The position numbers and the translations under genes were made by a program. Below are positions 22,554 to 31,652 of a stretch of 64,000 nt of DNA, one piece after another (the stretch's first letter is position 1; the number at the start of each line of letters is the position of its first letter). A model generated the notes under the pieces. The model did no database searches, had not been told where the DNA came from, and worked only from the letters and a program-made list of their open reading frames with translations. The stretch covers positions 372,001-436,000 of the forward strand of contig NZ_RKLR01000001.1 in assembly GCF_019599465.1 (NCBI RefSeq), read 5' to 3'. The stretch comes from Haloarcula rubra (GTDB lineage: Archaea; Halobacteriota; Halobacteria; Halobacteriales; Haloarculaceae).

Positions 22554-23603
22554 ATGGCGGACGACCTCGTCGATACGCTCCAGCGTATCGGCCTCAACGA
22601 GTACCAATCGCGGGCGTACGTCGCCGCCGTGCGTATCGGCGCCACGCAACTGCCGACGCTAGCGGACGAGGCGGACGTCCCGCAACAGCGCATCTACGAC
22701 GTGGTCGAGGACCTCGAATCGCTCGGCCTCGTCGAGGTACACGAGGGCGGGCGGGCGAAGCAGGCCGTCCCCGTCCCACCCGACGTCGCGATGACCGACC
22801 TGAAAGAGCGCCAACTCGCCGAGGTGGAGTCCGACTTCGACTCGGCGACAGACGACCTGAACCGCCTGTTCAGCGAAGTCGAGACGGCCACCGGGTTCGT
22901 CACGCTCGTCAACCGGGCGCAGGCCATCCGACGCCACGTCCAGAGGGCGATAGACGCCGCGGAGTGGTGGCTCTTCCTCTCGGTTCCGCTGGCGTGGTAC
23001 CGTGACCTCGAAGACGACATCCGTGCGGCAGTCGACCGCGGCGTGACCGTCCGCCTCCTCCTCGTCTCCGACGACGAGGACGCCGTGGCGGCGAGGACGT
23101 TCCCGACGGCAGTCGCCGTCCGGCGTCGCCCCGGTGCCGACACCCTCGTCGCCGCCGACCGGGCGTACGGCGTCTTCCGTGCTCTCGGGTCGCCCTCGGT
23201 GACGCGGCCGGGCCTCGTGACGAGCGACGAGAACATCGTCGAGATGTTCCACCGGTACAGCGAGCAGTTCTGGTTGGCCGCCCACGTCGTCCAGACGGAC
23301 TCGTCGCCCCCACGGCGGTTCCTGAACCCGTGGCAAGTCATCCAGACCACGTCGGACTCGACAGTCGGACACACCGCCGTCGTCGAGGGCCACGAGACGG
23401 CGACCGGCCGGTTCGACACCTGGGAGGGGCGAATCGTCGACGCCGTGTGCGACCCGCCGATAACGAGCGAACAAGCCGGGTACGTCCCGCGAATCGCCGG
23501 CCTCGAACTGGCGACCGACACCGGCCACGTCTCGGTCGGTGGCTGGGACGCGACCATCGAAGACGTGGCCGCGCACGGTATCGAGATATCCAATCTGGGG
23601 TAG
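22554..23603 (+). CDS. TrmB family transcriptional regulator
   Basis: A 349-aa DNA-binding protein. Residues 1-70 hold the TrmB-type wHTH ('LQRIGLNEYQSRAYVAAVRIG', 'QQRIYDVVEDLESLGLVEV'). Residues about 95-230 are a PLDc-like regulatory domain ('FVTLVNRAQAIRRHVQRAIDAAEWWLFLSVP'). The C-terminal third is the TrmB sugar-binding-like domain ('GHTAVVEGHETATGRFDTWEGRIVDAVC'). Family members respond to sugars or other effectors and control transport or central metabolism. No obvious target gene adjoins it, as it is followed by a tRNA on the other strand. Confidence 0.9.
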   Translation: MADDLVDTLQRIGLNEYQSRAYVAAVRIGATQLPTLADEADVPQQRIYDVVEDLESLGLVEVHEGGRAKQAVPVPPDVAMTDLKERQLAEVESDFDSATDDLNRLFSEVETATGFVTLVNRAQAIRRHVQRAIDAAEWWLFLSVPLAWYRDLEDDIRAAVDRGVTVRLLLVSDDEDAVAARTFPTAVAVRRRPGADTLVAADRAYGVFRALGSPSVTRPGLVTSDENIVEMFHRYSEQFWLAAHVVQTDSSPPRRFLNPWQVIQTTSDSTVGHTAVVEGHETATGRFDTWEGRIVDAVCDPPITSEQAGYVPRIAGLELATDTGHVSVGGWDATIEDVAAHGIEISNLG

Positions 23604-23701
23604 CCGTCGCTCGGTCGACTCTCGTGGTGGCGTAGTGCCGCCCCGAACCGCCCCGCTGGTCACGGATTTACCGCTCCCAGTTCGGTCCGTCACAGAAGTA
23701 G

Positions 23702-23774
23702 TAGTCCCGGGCGGATTCGAACCGCCGTCAAGGGCTCCAAAGGCCCTTATGATTGGCCACTACACCACGGGACT
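23702..23774 (-). tRNA. tRNA-Gln (anticodon TTG)
   Basis: Read on the minus strand, a seven-base acceptor stem (AGTCCCG/CGGGACT) closes the molecule. The anticodon arm AAGGGC-CTTTGGA-GCCCTT gives anticodon TTG, which reads CAA (Gln). The T arm is GGCGG-TTCGAAT-CCGCC. There is no intron, and CCA is not encoded. No integrase or direct repeat of its 3' end is near, so it does not mark an integrated element. Confidence 0.95.
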
Positions 23775-23857
23775 TCGCGCCGGTCGTCCATCGCGGGCCG
23801 TCCGCGACCGGACTGTATCAGAACGAATCGCCGGAACGCACTTGAACGCTTCGAGAA

Positions 23858-24292
23858 TCAGTCGCTCGAAACCTCGGCCTCGAGTTCGAGCAACCCGCAG
23901 ACGTCCTCCTCCGCGTTGAAGCAGTCCGGACACTGCGGTTCCCGGTCGATGATGGTGTCGAGTCGCTCGGCGACCGTCTCGTCGATGACGCCCTCGAGTT
24001 GCTTGGCCTCGGTCCGGAAGTCCTCGACTTCGAGCACCTCGACGAGGAAGCGCTCGATGATGCAGTAGTTCTGGAGCGCGTCCCGTGCCTGCTGGATGCC
24101 CTCGTCCGTCAGGTCGACGCCCTTGTACTTCTCGTGGTCGAGCAAGCCGCGGTCCTCCAGTTTGCCGATCATCTCGTTGGCGCTGGCGGGACTGACGTCG
24201 AGCAGTTCGGCGATGTCGCCGGTCGAGGCCGGGCCGTCCTCCTGTTCCTGTGTGAGGTAGATAGCCTTCAGGTACTGTGCCTGCGTGTTCAT
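23858..24292 (-). CDS. Metal-dependent regulator (DtxR/SirR/MntR type)
   Basis: A 144-aa repressor. Residues about 1-60 are the wHTH ('YLKAIYLTQEQEDGPASTGDIAELLDVSPASANEMIGKLEDRGLL') and about 65-125 the metal-binding dimerisation domain ('NYCIIERFLVEVLEV', 'GVIDETVAERLD'). The C terminus has a short Cys cluster 'CPDCFNAEEDVCG' in place of an SH3-like domain, typical of short archaeal SirR/Idr proteins. It overlaps the upstream ferritin-like gene by four bases (ATGA). This argues for a regulator acting on its own iron- or manganese-store partner. Whether the metal is Fe or Mn is not visible. Confidence 0.88.
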   Translation of the reverse strand: MNTQAQYLKAIYLTQEQEDGPASTGDIAELLDVSPASANEMIGKLEDRGLLDHEKYKGVDLTDEGIQQARDALQNYCIIERFLVEVLEVEDFRTEAKQLEGVIDETVAERLDTIIDREPQCPDCFNAEEDVCGLLELEAEVSSD

Positions 24293-24771
24293 TGTCGCTC
24301 CTCCATGAGGTCGGTCACTTCCTCGACGCCGTCGGCCTCCTCCTCGCGAATCGTCCGGAGGACGTCCAGCAACCGCTCCCGGTCGACCCCGAACGCCGTG
24401 TCGGAGGCCTCGATAGAGGCGATGAGGTCGTCGTAGAACTTGTAGGCGGTCTCCTCGTTACACAACTGGTCGTAGAGGACGCCGTCGAAGTCCTCGTCCG
24501 CCTCGTACTGTGCCTCGACGAGCATCTGTATCTCCTCGAAGGGGACCGTCTCGGCTTCGAGGTCGGCGACCAGTCCTTCGAGCCGACGCCGGTGGTCGGC
24601 CGATTCGGCGGCGGCGTGGTCGAGCAGGTCCCGCAACGCCGGGTCGAGCGACGCGTCGGTCTCCTCGGCGTGTTTCGCCGCTCGCGCCTCGACGACTTCC
24701 TCGAGGACGATGCCGATCTGGAGGAGTCGGGCGAGTTGGTGGTCCGACCCGACGGGCTGTGTCAGACTCAT
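24289..24771 (-). CDS. Ferritin-like/rubrerythrin-like protein
   Basis: A 160-aa four-helix protein. Glu residues fall in ferritin-like positions: E24-E25 ('GIVLEEVVEARAAKHAEE'), E55 and H59 ('AAAESADHRRRLEGLVADLEAE'), E81 ('FEEIQMLVEAQY') and E106-E107 ('NEETAYKFYDDLIASIE'). These look able to make a di-iron site. It probably stores or oxidises iron or protects from peroxide. It is the first gene of a two-gene operon with the DtxR-type regulator. The 234-base region upstream (24772-25005) contains the promoter ('ctaatcatg' near 24797) and nothing else that I can identify. Confidence 0.75.
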   Translation of the reverse strand: MSLTQPVGSDHQLARLLQIGIVLEEVVEARAAKHAEETDASLDPALRDLLDHAAAESADHRRRLEGLVADLEAETVPFEEIQMLVEAQYEADEDFDGVLYDQLCNEETAYKFYDDLIASIEASDTAFGVDRERLLDVLRTIREEEADGVEEVTDLMEERQ

Positions 24772-25005
24772 GCCGACCCCCCCGGCCGTGGCGAGCTAAT
24801 CATGCAAGAACGTCGGGGAGGGCGTAACTTAAGCCGTTCCCTGTCACAGCGCACTCAGACACCGGTCGTGGCGTGGCGGTTACAGATGCGACCCGAGCGA
24901 GTCCACGACGGGACACCTCGACCGGTACCGAGACGCGGTCGGCGTAGCCGGGGCTGGATGTTCGAGCGCGAGAGGAGAGAACGAGAACAGAAGGCGAGGG
25001 GCCGC

Positions 25006-26217
25006 TTATTCGCGCAGACGCTCGTAGATGAGGTCGTCTAAGTCCTCGCGGAGTTCGTCGACCGCGACCTCTTCGAGGACGGGGACGAAGAAGCCCTCGA
25101 CGAGCATGTTCTTCGCGCGGTCGGGGTCGACACCGCGGGAGGTCATGTAGAACATGTCCTCTGCGTCGACCTGCCCGACCGTCGCGGAGTGGGAGGCCTC
25201 GGTGTCGTGGTTGTTGATGATGAGCTTCGGCGACGCGTCGGCCTCGGACTCGTCCGAAAGCATCAGCGTGTTCTCACGCTGGTACGAGGACGTGTCCCAC
25301 GCCTCGCGGCCGACGTCCTGGACGCCTTCGTAGACCGAGCGGGCCTCGTCGTCTAAGACGCCGCGGGTGACGAGGTCGGCGACCGTGTGCTCGGCCTCGT
25401 GCCAGACACGGGCCGCGATGTCGAAGTGCTGGTCCTCGTGGCCGAAGAACGCGCCGACGATCTGGGATTCGCTGGAGTCACCGAGCAGGCGCGTCTCGAC
25501 GTTGGTCTTCGTGAGACGGGAGCCGATGTTGCCCTCTATCCAGTCGACGGTGCCGTAGGTGTCGGCGTGGCCGCGCTTGACCTGATAGTTGTAGCTCTCC
25601 TCGGAGAGGTTCTGGAGCGTGCCGTACTGGACGTAGGCGTTCTCGCCCGCGACGGCCTCGACGACGCCGGAGTAGTACCGCGACCCCTCGACGTCGTCGC
25701 CGGTGGTCTGGCGTTCGAGGATGGTGACCGAGGCGGACTCCTCGGCGACGACGAGCGTGTAGTTGAACAGCGACTGGCTGTTCATCGTCGTCCGAATCTT
25801 CACGTCCTCGGCGTCGACGCCCTCGGGGACGTAGACGACGGTCCCGGCCGAGAACAGCGCCGTCGAGAGCGCGGTGAGGTAGTCCCGCTGGGGGTCGACG
25901 ACCGAGCCGAAGTGGTCCTCGATTAAGTCGCCGTGTTCGTCGAGCGCCTCGCTCCACGAGAGCACGTCGACGCCCTCGGCGTCGATGCGGTCTTTCTCTT
26001 GGGCGTAGTCGAGCGGGTCGACCAGCGACTCGTAGTCGAGCGCGTCGAGGTTGGTCCACTTGCGGCCGGGCGTCTGGATGACGTCGGGCATCTCGAGGTC
26101 TTCGAGCGCCGCGAACGCCTCCAGTCGGGTCTCGAGGAGCCACTCCGGCTCGTCGAGGTCCGACGAAATCTGTTCGACCTGGTCTTCGGAGAGTGTGGCG
26201 TGTACCTGCGTACTCAT
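25006..26217 (-). CDS. sufD: Fe-S cluster assembly protein SufD
   Basis: A 403-aa beta-helix scaffold subunit of the SufBCD complex, which builds Fe-S clusters in the cytosol. The C-terminal core 'INNHDTEASHSATVGQVDAEDMFYMTSRGVDPDRAKNMLVEGFF' is diagnostic. Its His in 'EASHSAT' corresponds to the conserved SufD His at the assembly site. The gene is the last of sufC-sufB-sufD, with two bases between it and sufB. No cysteine desulfurase (sufS) or sufE/U gene lies nearby. Confidence 0.96.
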   Translation of the reverse strand: MSTQVHATLSEDQVEQISSDLDEPEWLLETRLEAFAALEDLEMPDVIQTPGRKWTNLDALDYESLVDPLDYAQEKDRIDAEGVDVLSWSEALDEHGDLIEDHFGSVVDPQRDYLTALSTALFSAGTVVYVPEGVDAEDVKIRTTMNSQSLFNYTLVVAEESASVTILERQTTGDDVEGSRYYSGVVEAVAGENAYVQYGTLQNLSEESYNYQVKRGHADTYGTVDWIEGNIGSRLTKTNVETRLLGDSSESQIVGAFFGHEDQHFDIAARVWHEAEHTVADLVTRGVLDDEARSVYEGVQDVGREAWDTSSYQRENTLMLSDESEADASPKLIINNHDTEASHSATVGQVDAEDMFYMTSRGVDPDRAKNMLVEGFFVPVLEEVAVDELREDLDDLIYERLRE

Positions 26218-26219
26218 GA

Positions 26220-27650
26220 TTATCCGAGCGAGCCCTCCATCTCGAGTTCGATGAGGCGGTTGAGCTCGACAGCGTACTCGATGGGCAGTTCTTCCGTGAT
26301 GGGTTCGATGAACCCGGCGACGATCATCTGTTTCGCGTCGTCGTCGTCCAGTCCGCGCGACTGGAGGTAGAAGACGTCCTCGTCGCCGATCTTGCCGACG
26401 GTCGCCTCGTGGGCGACGTCGACCTTCGACTCCTGAATCTCCATGTACGGCATCGTGTCCGACGTGGACTCGTTGTCGAACATCAGCGCGTCACACTCGA
26501 CGGACGTCGAGGAGTTCTCGGCGCCGTCGGCGATGTGGACGAGGCCGCGGTAGTTCGTGCGGCCGCCGTCCTTCGCGATGGACTTGGACTCGATGGTGGA
26601 CTTGGTGTCGGGCGCGTTGTGGTAGACCTTCGCGCCGGTGTCGATGTCCTGTCCCTCGCCGGCCATGGCGATGGTGATGTGGTTGTCCGTCGCGCCGGGG
26701 CCCTTGAGGACGGTGGAGGGGTACAGCATCGTGGCTTTCGAGCCCATGCTGCCGGAGACCCACTCCATCGTGCCGTCGGCCTCACAGATGGCGCGCTTGG
26801 TGTTGAGGTTGTACGTGTTCTTCGACCAGTTCTGGACCGTGGAGTACTGGACGTGGGCGTTCTCGCCGACGAACACTTCGACGCCGCCGGAGTGGAGGTT
26901 GAACGCCGAGTACTTCGGGGCCGAGCAGCCCTCGATGTAGTGGACCTCGGAGTTCTCCTCGGCGATGATGAGCGTGTGCTCGAACTGGCCCATCCCTTCC
27001 GAGTTCATGCGGAAGTACGCCTGCACGGGCATCTCGACGGTGGTGTCCTCCGGGATGTAGACGAACGACCCGCCGGACCACACCGCGCCGTGGAGCGCGG
27101 CGAACTTGTTGTCGCTCGGGGGGACGCACTTCGTCATGAAGTGCTCTTTGACGAGTTCTTCGTGCTCCTGGACGGCCTTGTCCATGTCACAGAAGATGAC
27201 GCCCTTCTCCTCCCAGCGCTCCTGCATGTTCTGGTAGACGATTTCGGACTCGTACTGGGCGCCGACGCCCGAGAGGGCGTTCTTCTCGGCTTCCGGGATA
27301 CCCAGTTTGTCGAACGTGTCCTGAATCTCCTCGGGGAGGTCCTCCCACGATTCGGCGCCGCCGCGCGTCTCGATGTCGGGGCGGATGTACGGAACGATCT
27401 GTTCGATGTCGACTTCCGAGAGGTCGGGCGCACCCGGCCAGCCCTCGGGCATCGGCATCTGCTGGAACTGCTCCAGTGCGCGCAGACGGCGCTGGAGCAT
27501 CCACTCTGGTTCGTCCTTGTCTTCCGAGATGACCCGGACGGTCTCCTCGGTGAGGCCCTTCTCGGTCTCGAAGGCGGAGTTCTCCTCCTTCTTGAATTCG
27601 AAGCGAGCCTCGGTGTCGGTCTCTTTGAGGTGGTCTTGGTCTGAGCTCAT
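26220..27650 (-). CDS. sufB: Fe-S cluster assembly protein SufB
   Basis: A 476-aa SufB core scaffold. Landmarks are 'KCVPPSDNKFAALHGAVWSGGSFVYIPEDTTVEMPVQAYFRMN', 'IEGCSAPKYSAFNLHSGGVEVFVGENAHVQYSTVQNWSKN' and the C-terminal 'SSTSVECDALMFDNESTSDTMPYMEIQESKVDVAHEATVG'. The Cys in 'VECDAL' is the likely cluster-receiving residue. Length agrees with archaeal SufB. It is transcribed after sufC with a 36-base gap of T/G-rich leader that includes a run of GTTGTG. Confidence 0.97.
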   Translation of the reverse strand: MSSDQDHLKETDTEARFEFKKEENSAFETEKGLTEETVRVISEDKDEPEWMLQRRLRALEQFQQMPMPEGWPGAPDLSEVDIEQIVPYIRPDIETRGGAESWEDLPEEIQDTFDKLGIPEAEKNALSGVGAQYESEIVYQNMQERWEEKGVIFCDMDKAVQEHEELVKEHFMTKCVPPSDNKFAALHGAVWSGGSFVYIPEDTTVEMPVQAYFRMNSEGMGQFEHTLIIAEENSEVHYIEGCSAPKYSAFNLHSGGVEVFVGENAHVQYSTVQNWSKNTYNLNTKRAICEADGTMEWVSGSMGSKATMLYPSTVLKGPGATDNHITIAMAGEGQDIDTGAKVYHNAPDTKSTIESKSIAKDGGRTNYRGLVHIADGAENSSTSVECDALMFDNESTSDTMPYMEIQESKVDVAHEATVGKIGDEDVFYLQSRGLDDDDAKQMIVAGFIEPITEELPIEYAVELNRLIELEMEGSLG

Positions 27651-27686
27651 TGTTGTGTAGGTGTTGTGGCTGTGAAGGGAAGGGTG

Positions 27687-28616
27687 TTACGCGGCCTCGT
27701 AGGCTTCCTCTCGGACCCAGTCGTACCCCTCGTCCTCGAGTTGCTCTGCGAGTTCCGGACCGCCGGACTTGGCGATCTGGCCGTCGAGCATCACGTGGAC
27801 GTGGTCGGGTTCGACGTAGTCGAGGATGCGCTGGTAGTGGGTGATCTGGAGGATGCCGGCGCCCTGTTCGTCGCGGAGCGCGTTGATGCCGTTCGAGACG
27901 TCCTGCAGGCGGTCGATGTCCAGACCGGAGTCGATCTCGTCCAGCACGGCGATGGACGGCTCGAGGATAGCGGCCTGCAGGACCTCGTTCTGCTTCTTCT
28001 CACCGCCGGAGAAACCGGCGTTGAGGTAGCGGGAGGCGAACTTCTCGTCCATGTCCAGTTGCTCCATCTTCTCCTGGAGAATCTCCTGGAACTCGGCGAC
28101 GCCGATTTCGCCCTCTTCGACGTTGCCCTCCATCGGGGAGGTGTCGTAGCCAGCGGCGTCCTCTTTGGTGTCCTCGCCGTCGGCTTCTGCCTCCTCGTCC
28201 TCTTCCTCGAAGAGTTCCTCGCGCTCCTCGAGTTTGGCGTTGAGCGCGGTGCGGAGGAAGTTCACCATCGTGACCCCTTCGATTTCGGCGGGGTACTGGA
28301 AGCCGAGGAAGATGCCGAGCGCGGCGCGCTCGTTCGGTTCCAGGTCGAGAAGGTTCCAGGTGCGCATGTCCTCCGGAATCTCGAAGTCCTCGCCGAACTC
28401 GTCGTCCTCGAGGTGGATGAGGACTTCGCCGTCGGTGACCTCGTAGGCGGGGTGCCCGGCGATAATCTTCGCTGTCGTGGACTTCCCCGAGCCGTTCGGG
28501 CCCATCAGCGCGTGGATTTCGCCCGAGTTGACTTCGAGGTCGACACCGCGAAGGATGGTCTCACCGTCCTCTTCTGCGACTTCGGCGTGGAGATTGTTGA
28601 TTTCGAGTACAGCCAT
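27687..28616 (-). CDS. sufC: SufC ATPase with an acidic insertion
   Basis: A 309-aa ABC-type ATPase that drives SufBD. Walker A is at residues 39-47 (GPNGSGKST), the signature is 'FSGGEKKQNE' at about 202-211, and Walker B is 'IAVLDEIDSGLDID' at 222-235. Residues about 131-170 form a roughly 40-residue, almost wholly acidic insertion between the Q-loop region and the signature, which shorter bacterial SufC lacks. It is the first gene of the suf operon. The 124-base gap upstream separates it from polB on the same strand and contains an AT-rich 'acaatatttctcc' near 28704-28716. Confidence 0.96.
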   Translation of the reverse strand: MAVLEINNLHAEVAEEDGETILRGVDLEVNSGEIHALMGPNGSGKSTTAKIIAGHPAYEVTDGEVLIHLEDDEFGEDFEIPEDMRTWNLLDLEPNERAALGIFLGFQYPAEIEGVTMVNFLRTALNAKLEEREELFEEEDEEAEADGEDTKEDAAGYDTSPMEGNVEEGEIGVAEFQEILQEKMEQLDMDEKFASRYLNAGFSGGEKKQNEVLQAAILEPSIAVLDEIDSGLDIDRLQDVSNGINALRDEQGAGILQITHYQRILDYVEPDHVHVMLDGQIAKSGGPELAEQLEDEGYDWVREEAYEAA

Positions 28617-28740
28617 AGTAGTCTCTTAGGTCAACCGAAAGGAGGTACGTTTCACCCATCAAGCTTTCGCATTGCGACGTACTCGACTTCGGTATCTAGA
28701 AACAATATTTCTCCGAGGCGAAAAATCCCCCGTGCGGGCG

Positions 28741-31545
28741 TTACATGAAGCTCTCGAGTCCAGTCTGTTCCTGTCCGGACTTGACCTCGTCCCAGGAGAT
28801 GTCCAGCGCCTCCAGGATTCTGGCGATAGGACCTTTCAGTGTCTTGTCGAGCATCTTGTCCCAGTCTACCTCGAACTCCGGCGGAATCTGGTCGGCGTAC
28901 TCGAAGCAGATGACGTCCGGGTCCCGGCGGAACTCCCCGTACAGCGGGTCTCGTTTGGGGTCGAGGCCGAGTTCGTCCTCGACCCGTTCGAAGAAGTCCG
29001 CGTGGACCCTGTCGAGGTACAGGCGTTTGGGTTTCGACCCGCTCTGGAAGTTCGTGCCGAGCAGGAGGTTCGCGTACTTCGCGCCGCGGACCTGCGCGGT
29101 GTCGGTGTCGTAGTTGTCCAGTTTCTTCCCGATGCCGCCGGGGATGCCGACGTCGTCGTAGTCGACGTTGCCGTCCTGATAGTCCTCGATGACCTCGCCG
29201 ACGTAGTCCTTGATATGCTCGGCGTCCTCTCCGTGGACGATGCGGTCGATGACCTCCTTCTGGACCCGCTTTGTGATGGGCGCGATGTCCGAGCGCTGGT
29301 ACTCGAAGCCGGTGATGTCGATGTCGTCGACCTGTTTGCCCTCCTTCCAGACGATGTGGCCGGCGTAGCGTTTCTTCTTGCCCGCCTGGAAGAACCGCCG
29401 GTACAGTTTCTCGAACTCTATCTGGAAGCGGTGCTCGTCGGCGTTGAGTCGCTCGCTGGCGAACTCGTCGTAGGAGGCGTTGATGACGTCCTCCAGTTCG
29501 AACCCCTTCTCGATGGTCGCGGCGATGGTCAGCAGTTCGTCGTCGTCCATCGCGGGGTACTTCTCGCGCATCTCGTCGGTGACCGTCACGTCGCTGTCGA
29601 CGTCGTCCGGACCGACGTCGCCGACCTGTAACATCACCGAGTCCGTGTCGCCGTAGACGACTTCGTACCCCTCCTCGGCGACGACTTCGTCGGTGTAGTC
29701 GATGACCTCCCGGCCTGTCGCCGTCACCGCCGCGCCCATCTCCTTGTCGTAGAGGCGGAACCGGTCCCACCCCAGCACGCCGTACAGCGAGTTCATGATG
29801 ACCTTCACCGCGGCCTGCTGGCGGTCGTAGCGCTCGTAGTCGGGGTCGTCCGGGTCGTGGCTGTTGCGCAGTTCCTTCTTCTCCTCGCGCTCGCTGAGGA
29901 GTTCGTCGACCATCTCCCGGATGACGCCGTCCGGTTCCTTCCGGAAGTGGGTCCCGTTGGGCGCGCGGTAGGTGTCGCCGTCGTAGGCCTCGGGGTCTAC
30001 CTTCGTCTCGGGACTCGCGTTCGTCGTCACCATGCACATCGGATAGAGCGACTTCAGGTCAAGCACCGTGACGTTCTCGCGGACGCCGGTGATGGGGTCG
30101 AAGACGGCGCCGCCCTCGTAGTCCTCGCTCTCCTGTTGCCCCTTCGAGGGGAGCGCGTACTCGCCGTACAGTTTGTGCAGGACGTACATGTCGACGGCGT
30201 CGCCGGGCGTCGTCGCGTCTTCGAGTTTACACCCGACGAACGTGCGGACCTCGTCCCAGAAGTCGACGATGTCCTGTTCGCGGTCCAGTTCCACACAGAG
30301 TTCGACGTCCCGGAGGTTGTACTCCAGCAGGCGCTCGGGGTCGTCTTCCCAGAGGTCGCCGATGTCGCCGGTGTAGCGTTCCTTACCGACGCCGAGTTCC
30401 TGTTCGCCGACGGCGTCGAGCCGGTAGGACTCCAGTTCGGTGAACTGCGTGCGTTTGTACGCGTACAGCAGGTCGAAGACGACCCGACCCTTGATGTCCG
30501 GCCCCTGCCAGTCGCTGCGCCACACCTCGTCGACCCGCGAGAGGCGGTCGATATCGAGGTCGTAGTCGTGGTCGTAGCTCTGGAGGGTCTCGATGCGGTC
30601 CAGCAGGTAGGGCGCGTCGAAGTCGTCGAAGTTCCACCCCGTGAGCACGTCGGGGTCGGTGTCCTCGACGTAGGAGACGAAGGCGTCGAGCATCGCCTCC
30701 TCCTCCTCGAAGATTCGGACGTCGGCCTCGAAGTCGGCGTCCTCGCGGATGGGGTCGTACTTCGCGAGGGCTTCTGGTCCCTCGATGCCGTCCGGGGACT
30801 CGTACAGCCAGACGACGTACTCGTCCGTGTAGGAGTCGTGGGAGGTGAGACAGACGATGGTCTGCTCGCCGTCTTCCGGGAAGCCGTGGCGGTCGTCCAC
30901 CTCGATGTCGAACGTGTTCACGCGCGGGTCGGCGCTGGCCTCGACCGGCCGGACCTCCTCGTGGTGGACCTTGTAGCTCCCGTCGTCGAGTTCGCGGGCC
31001 GGCACCCGGACCCCGCTGGTGATGTCCTTGTCGATGAGCAGGCGGTTCGGGAAGAGGATGTCCGCCTCGTAGTGGTCGAAGTCGTCCCGCATCTGGCCGA
31101 CGTCGCGCGGCGTCTGCCCGATAATCTTCAGCAGTCGCTCGCCCCGAATCGACTCGAAGGGCTCCCCCTGTTCGTCCTCGTAGCGCCAGTCGACGATGCG
31201 GTCGTACTGTCGCAGTCGGTCCTCCGTGACGCTGTCCGCCGGCACGTAGAAGTAGGGTTCGAACTCGTAGACGCGTGCGTGGACCGGGTCTTCGTCGTCG
31301 GTCCGGCCGAAGACGTGGACGACGGGGTACTCGTCGTCGCCCTGTCCCTCCACCGTGTAGTCGACCTGCGTGACCACGAACTCGACTGTCTCTTCGACCT
31401 CGGGGAACTGGCGTTCGTCGATGTCGACGACGGTCGTCCCGCTCCCCCCGTTGCCGGCGACGGCCGCTGCCTCCTCGGCCGGCCGGTCGTCACCGCCCTC
31501 GCCTCCCCCGAAGTCCCCGAGGGCGCTCTGGCCTTCGTCACTCAT
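28741..31545 (-). CDS. polB: DNA polymerase family B (replicative)
   Basis: A 934-aa replicative DNA polymerase with 3'-5' exonuclease. 'NTFDIEVDDRHGFP' is Exo I, 'GWNFDDFDAPYLLDRI' Exo II and 'LLEYNLRDVELC' Exo III. Polymerase motif A is 'LDLKSLYPMCMV' (about 495-506), motif B is 'AAVKVIMNSLYGVLGW' and motif C is 'YGDTDSV' (DTDS at 633-636). All common intein sites at these motifs are empty here, unlike in several haloarchaea. The first 45 residues are a low-complexity haloarchaeal extension. A TATA box 29 bases upstream (31570-31577) supports ATG 31545. Confidence 0.98.
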   Translation of the reverse strand: MSDEGQSALGDFGGGEGGDDRPAEEAAAVAGNGGSGTTVVDIDERQFPEVEETVEFVVTQVDYTVEGQGDDEYPVVHVFGRTDDEDPVHARVYEFEPYFYVPADSVTEDRLRQYDRIVDWRYEDEQGEPFESIRGERLLKIIGQTPRDVGQMRDDFDHYEADILFPNRLLIDKDITSGVRVPARELDDGSYKVHHEEVRPVEASADPRVNTFDIEVDDRHGFPEDGEQTIVCLTSHDSYTDEYVVWLYESPDGIEGPEALAKYDPIREDADFEADVRIFEEEEAMLDAFVSYVEDTDPDVLTGWNFDDFDAPYLLDRIETLQSYDHDYDLDIDRLSRVDEVWRSDWQGPDIKGRVVFDLLYAYKRTQFTELESYRLDAVGEQELGVGKERYTGDIGDLWEDDPERLLEYNLRDVELCVELDREQDIVDFWDEVRTFVGCKLEDATTPGDAVDMYVLHKLYGEYALPSKGQQESEDYEGGAVFDPITGVRENVTVLDLKSLYPMCMVTTNASPETKVDPEAYDGDTYRAPNGTHFRKEPDGVIREMVDELLSEREEKKELRNSHDPDDPDYERYDRQQAAVKVIMNSLYGVLGWDRFRLYDKEMGAAVTATGREVIDYTDEVVAEEGYEVVYGDTDSVMLQVGDVGPDDVDSDVTVTDEMREKYPAMDDDELLTIAATIEKGFELEDVINASYDEFASERLNADEHRFQIEFEKLYRRFFQAGKKKRYAGHIVWKEGKQVDDIDITGFEYQRSDIAPITKRVQKEVIDRIVHGEDAEHIKDYVGEVIEDYQDGNVDYDDVGIPGGIGKKLDNYDTDTAQVRGAKYANLLLGTNFQSGSKPKRLYLDRVHADFFERVEDELGLDPKRDPLYGEFRRDPDVICFEYADQIPPEFEVDWDKMLDKTLKGPIARILEALDISWDEVKSGQEQTGLESFM

Positions 31546-31569
31546 GCTTGCCGACCCTTCGAGACGACC

Positions 31570-31577
31570 GATAAAAA
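31570..31577 (-). promoter_or_regulatory. TATA box of polB
   Basis: Minus-strand GTTTTTAT is centred about 28-29 bases before the polB ATG, consistent with a leaderless message. Confidence 0.6.
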
Positions 31578-31652
31578 CGTCGGTGGTCGGCGGTGTTTGA
31601 CACAGACAGAAGATATATGGTAAGCAATGTCATACCATCGCACGACGTCCCC

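Noticed and set aside
23702-23774. tRNA-Gln as attachment site of an integrated element
   Set aside because: No integrase, no repeated 3' end and no change in gene style on either side.
29600-31545. Possible inteins in polB
   Set aside because: Motifs A, B and C are uninterrupted and the length (934 aa) is that of an intein-free enzyme.
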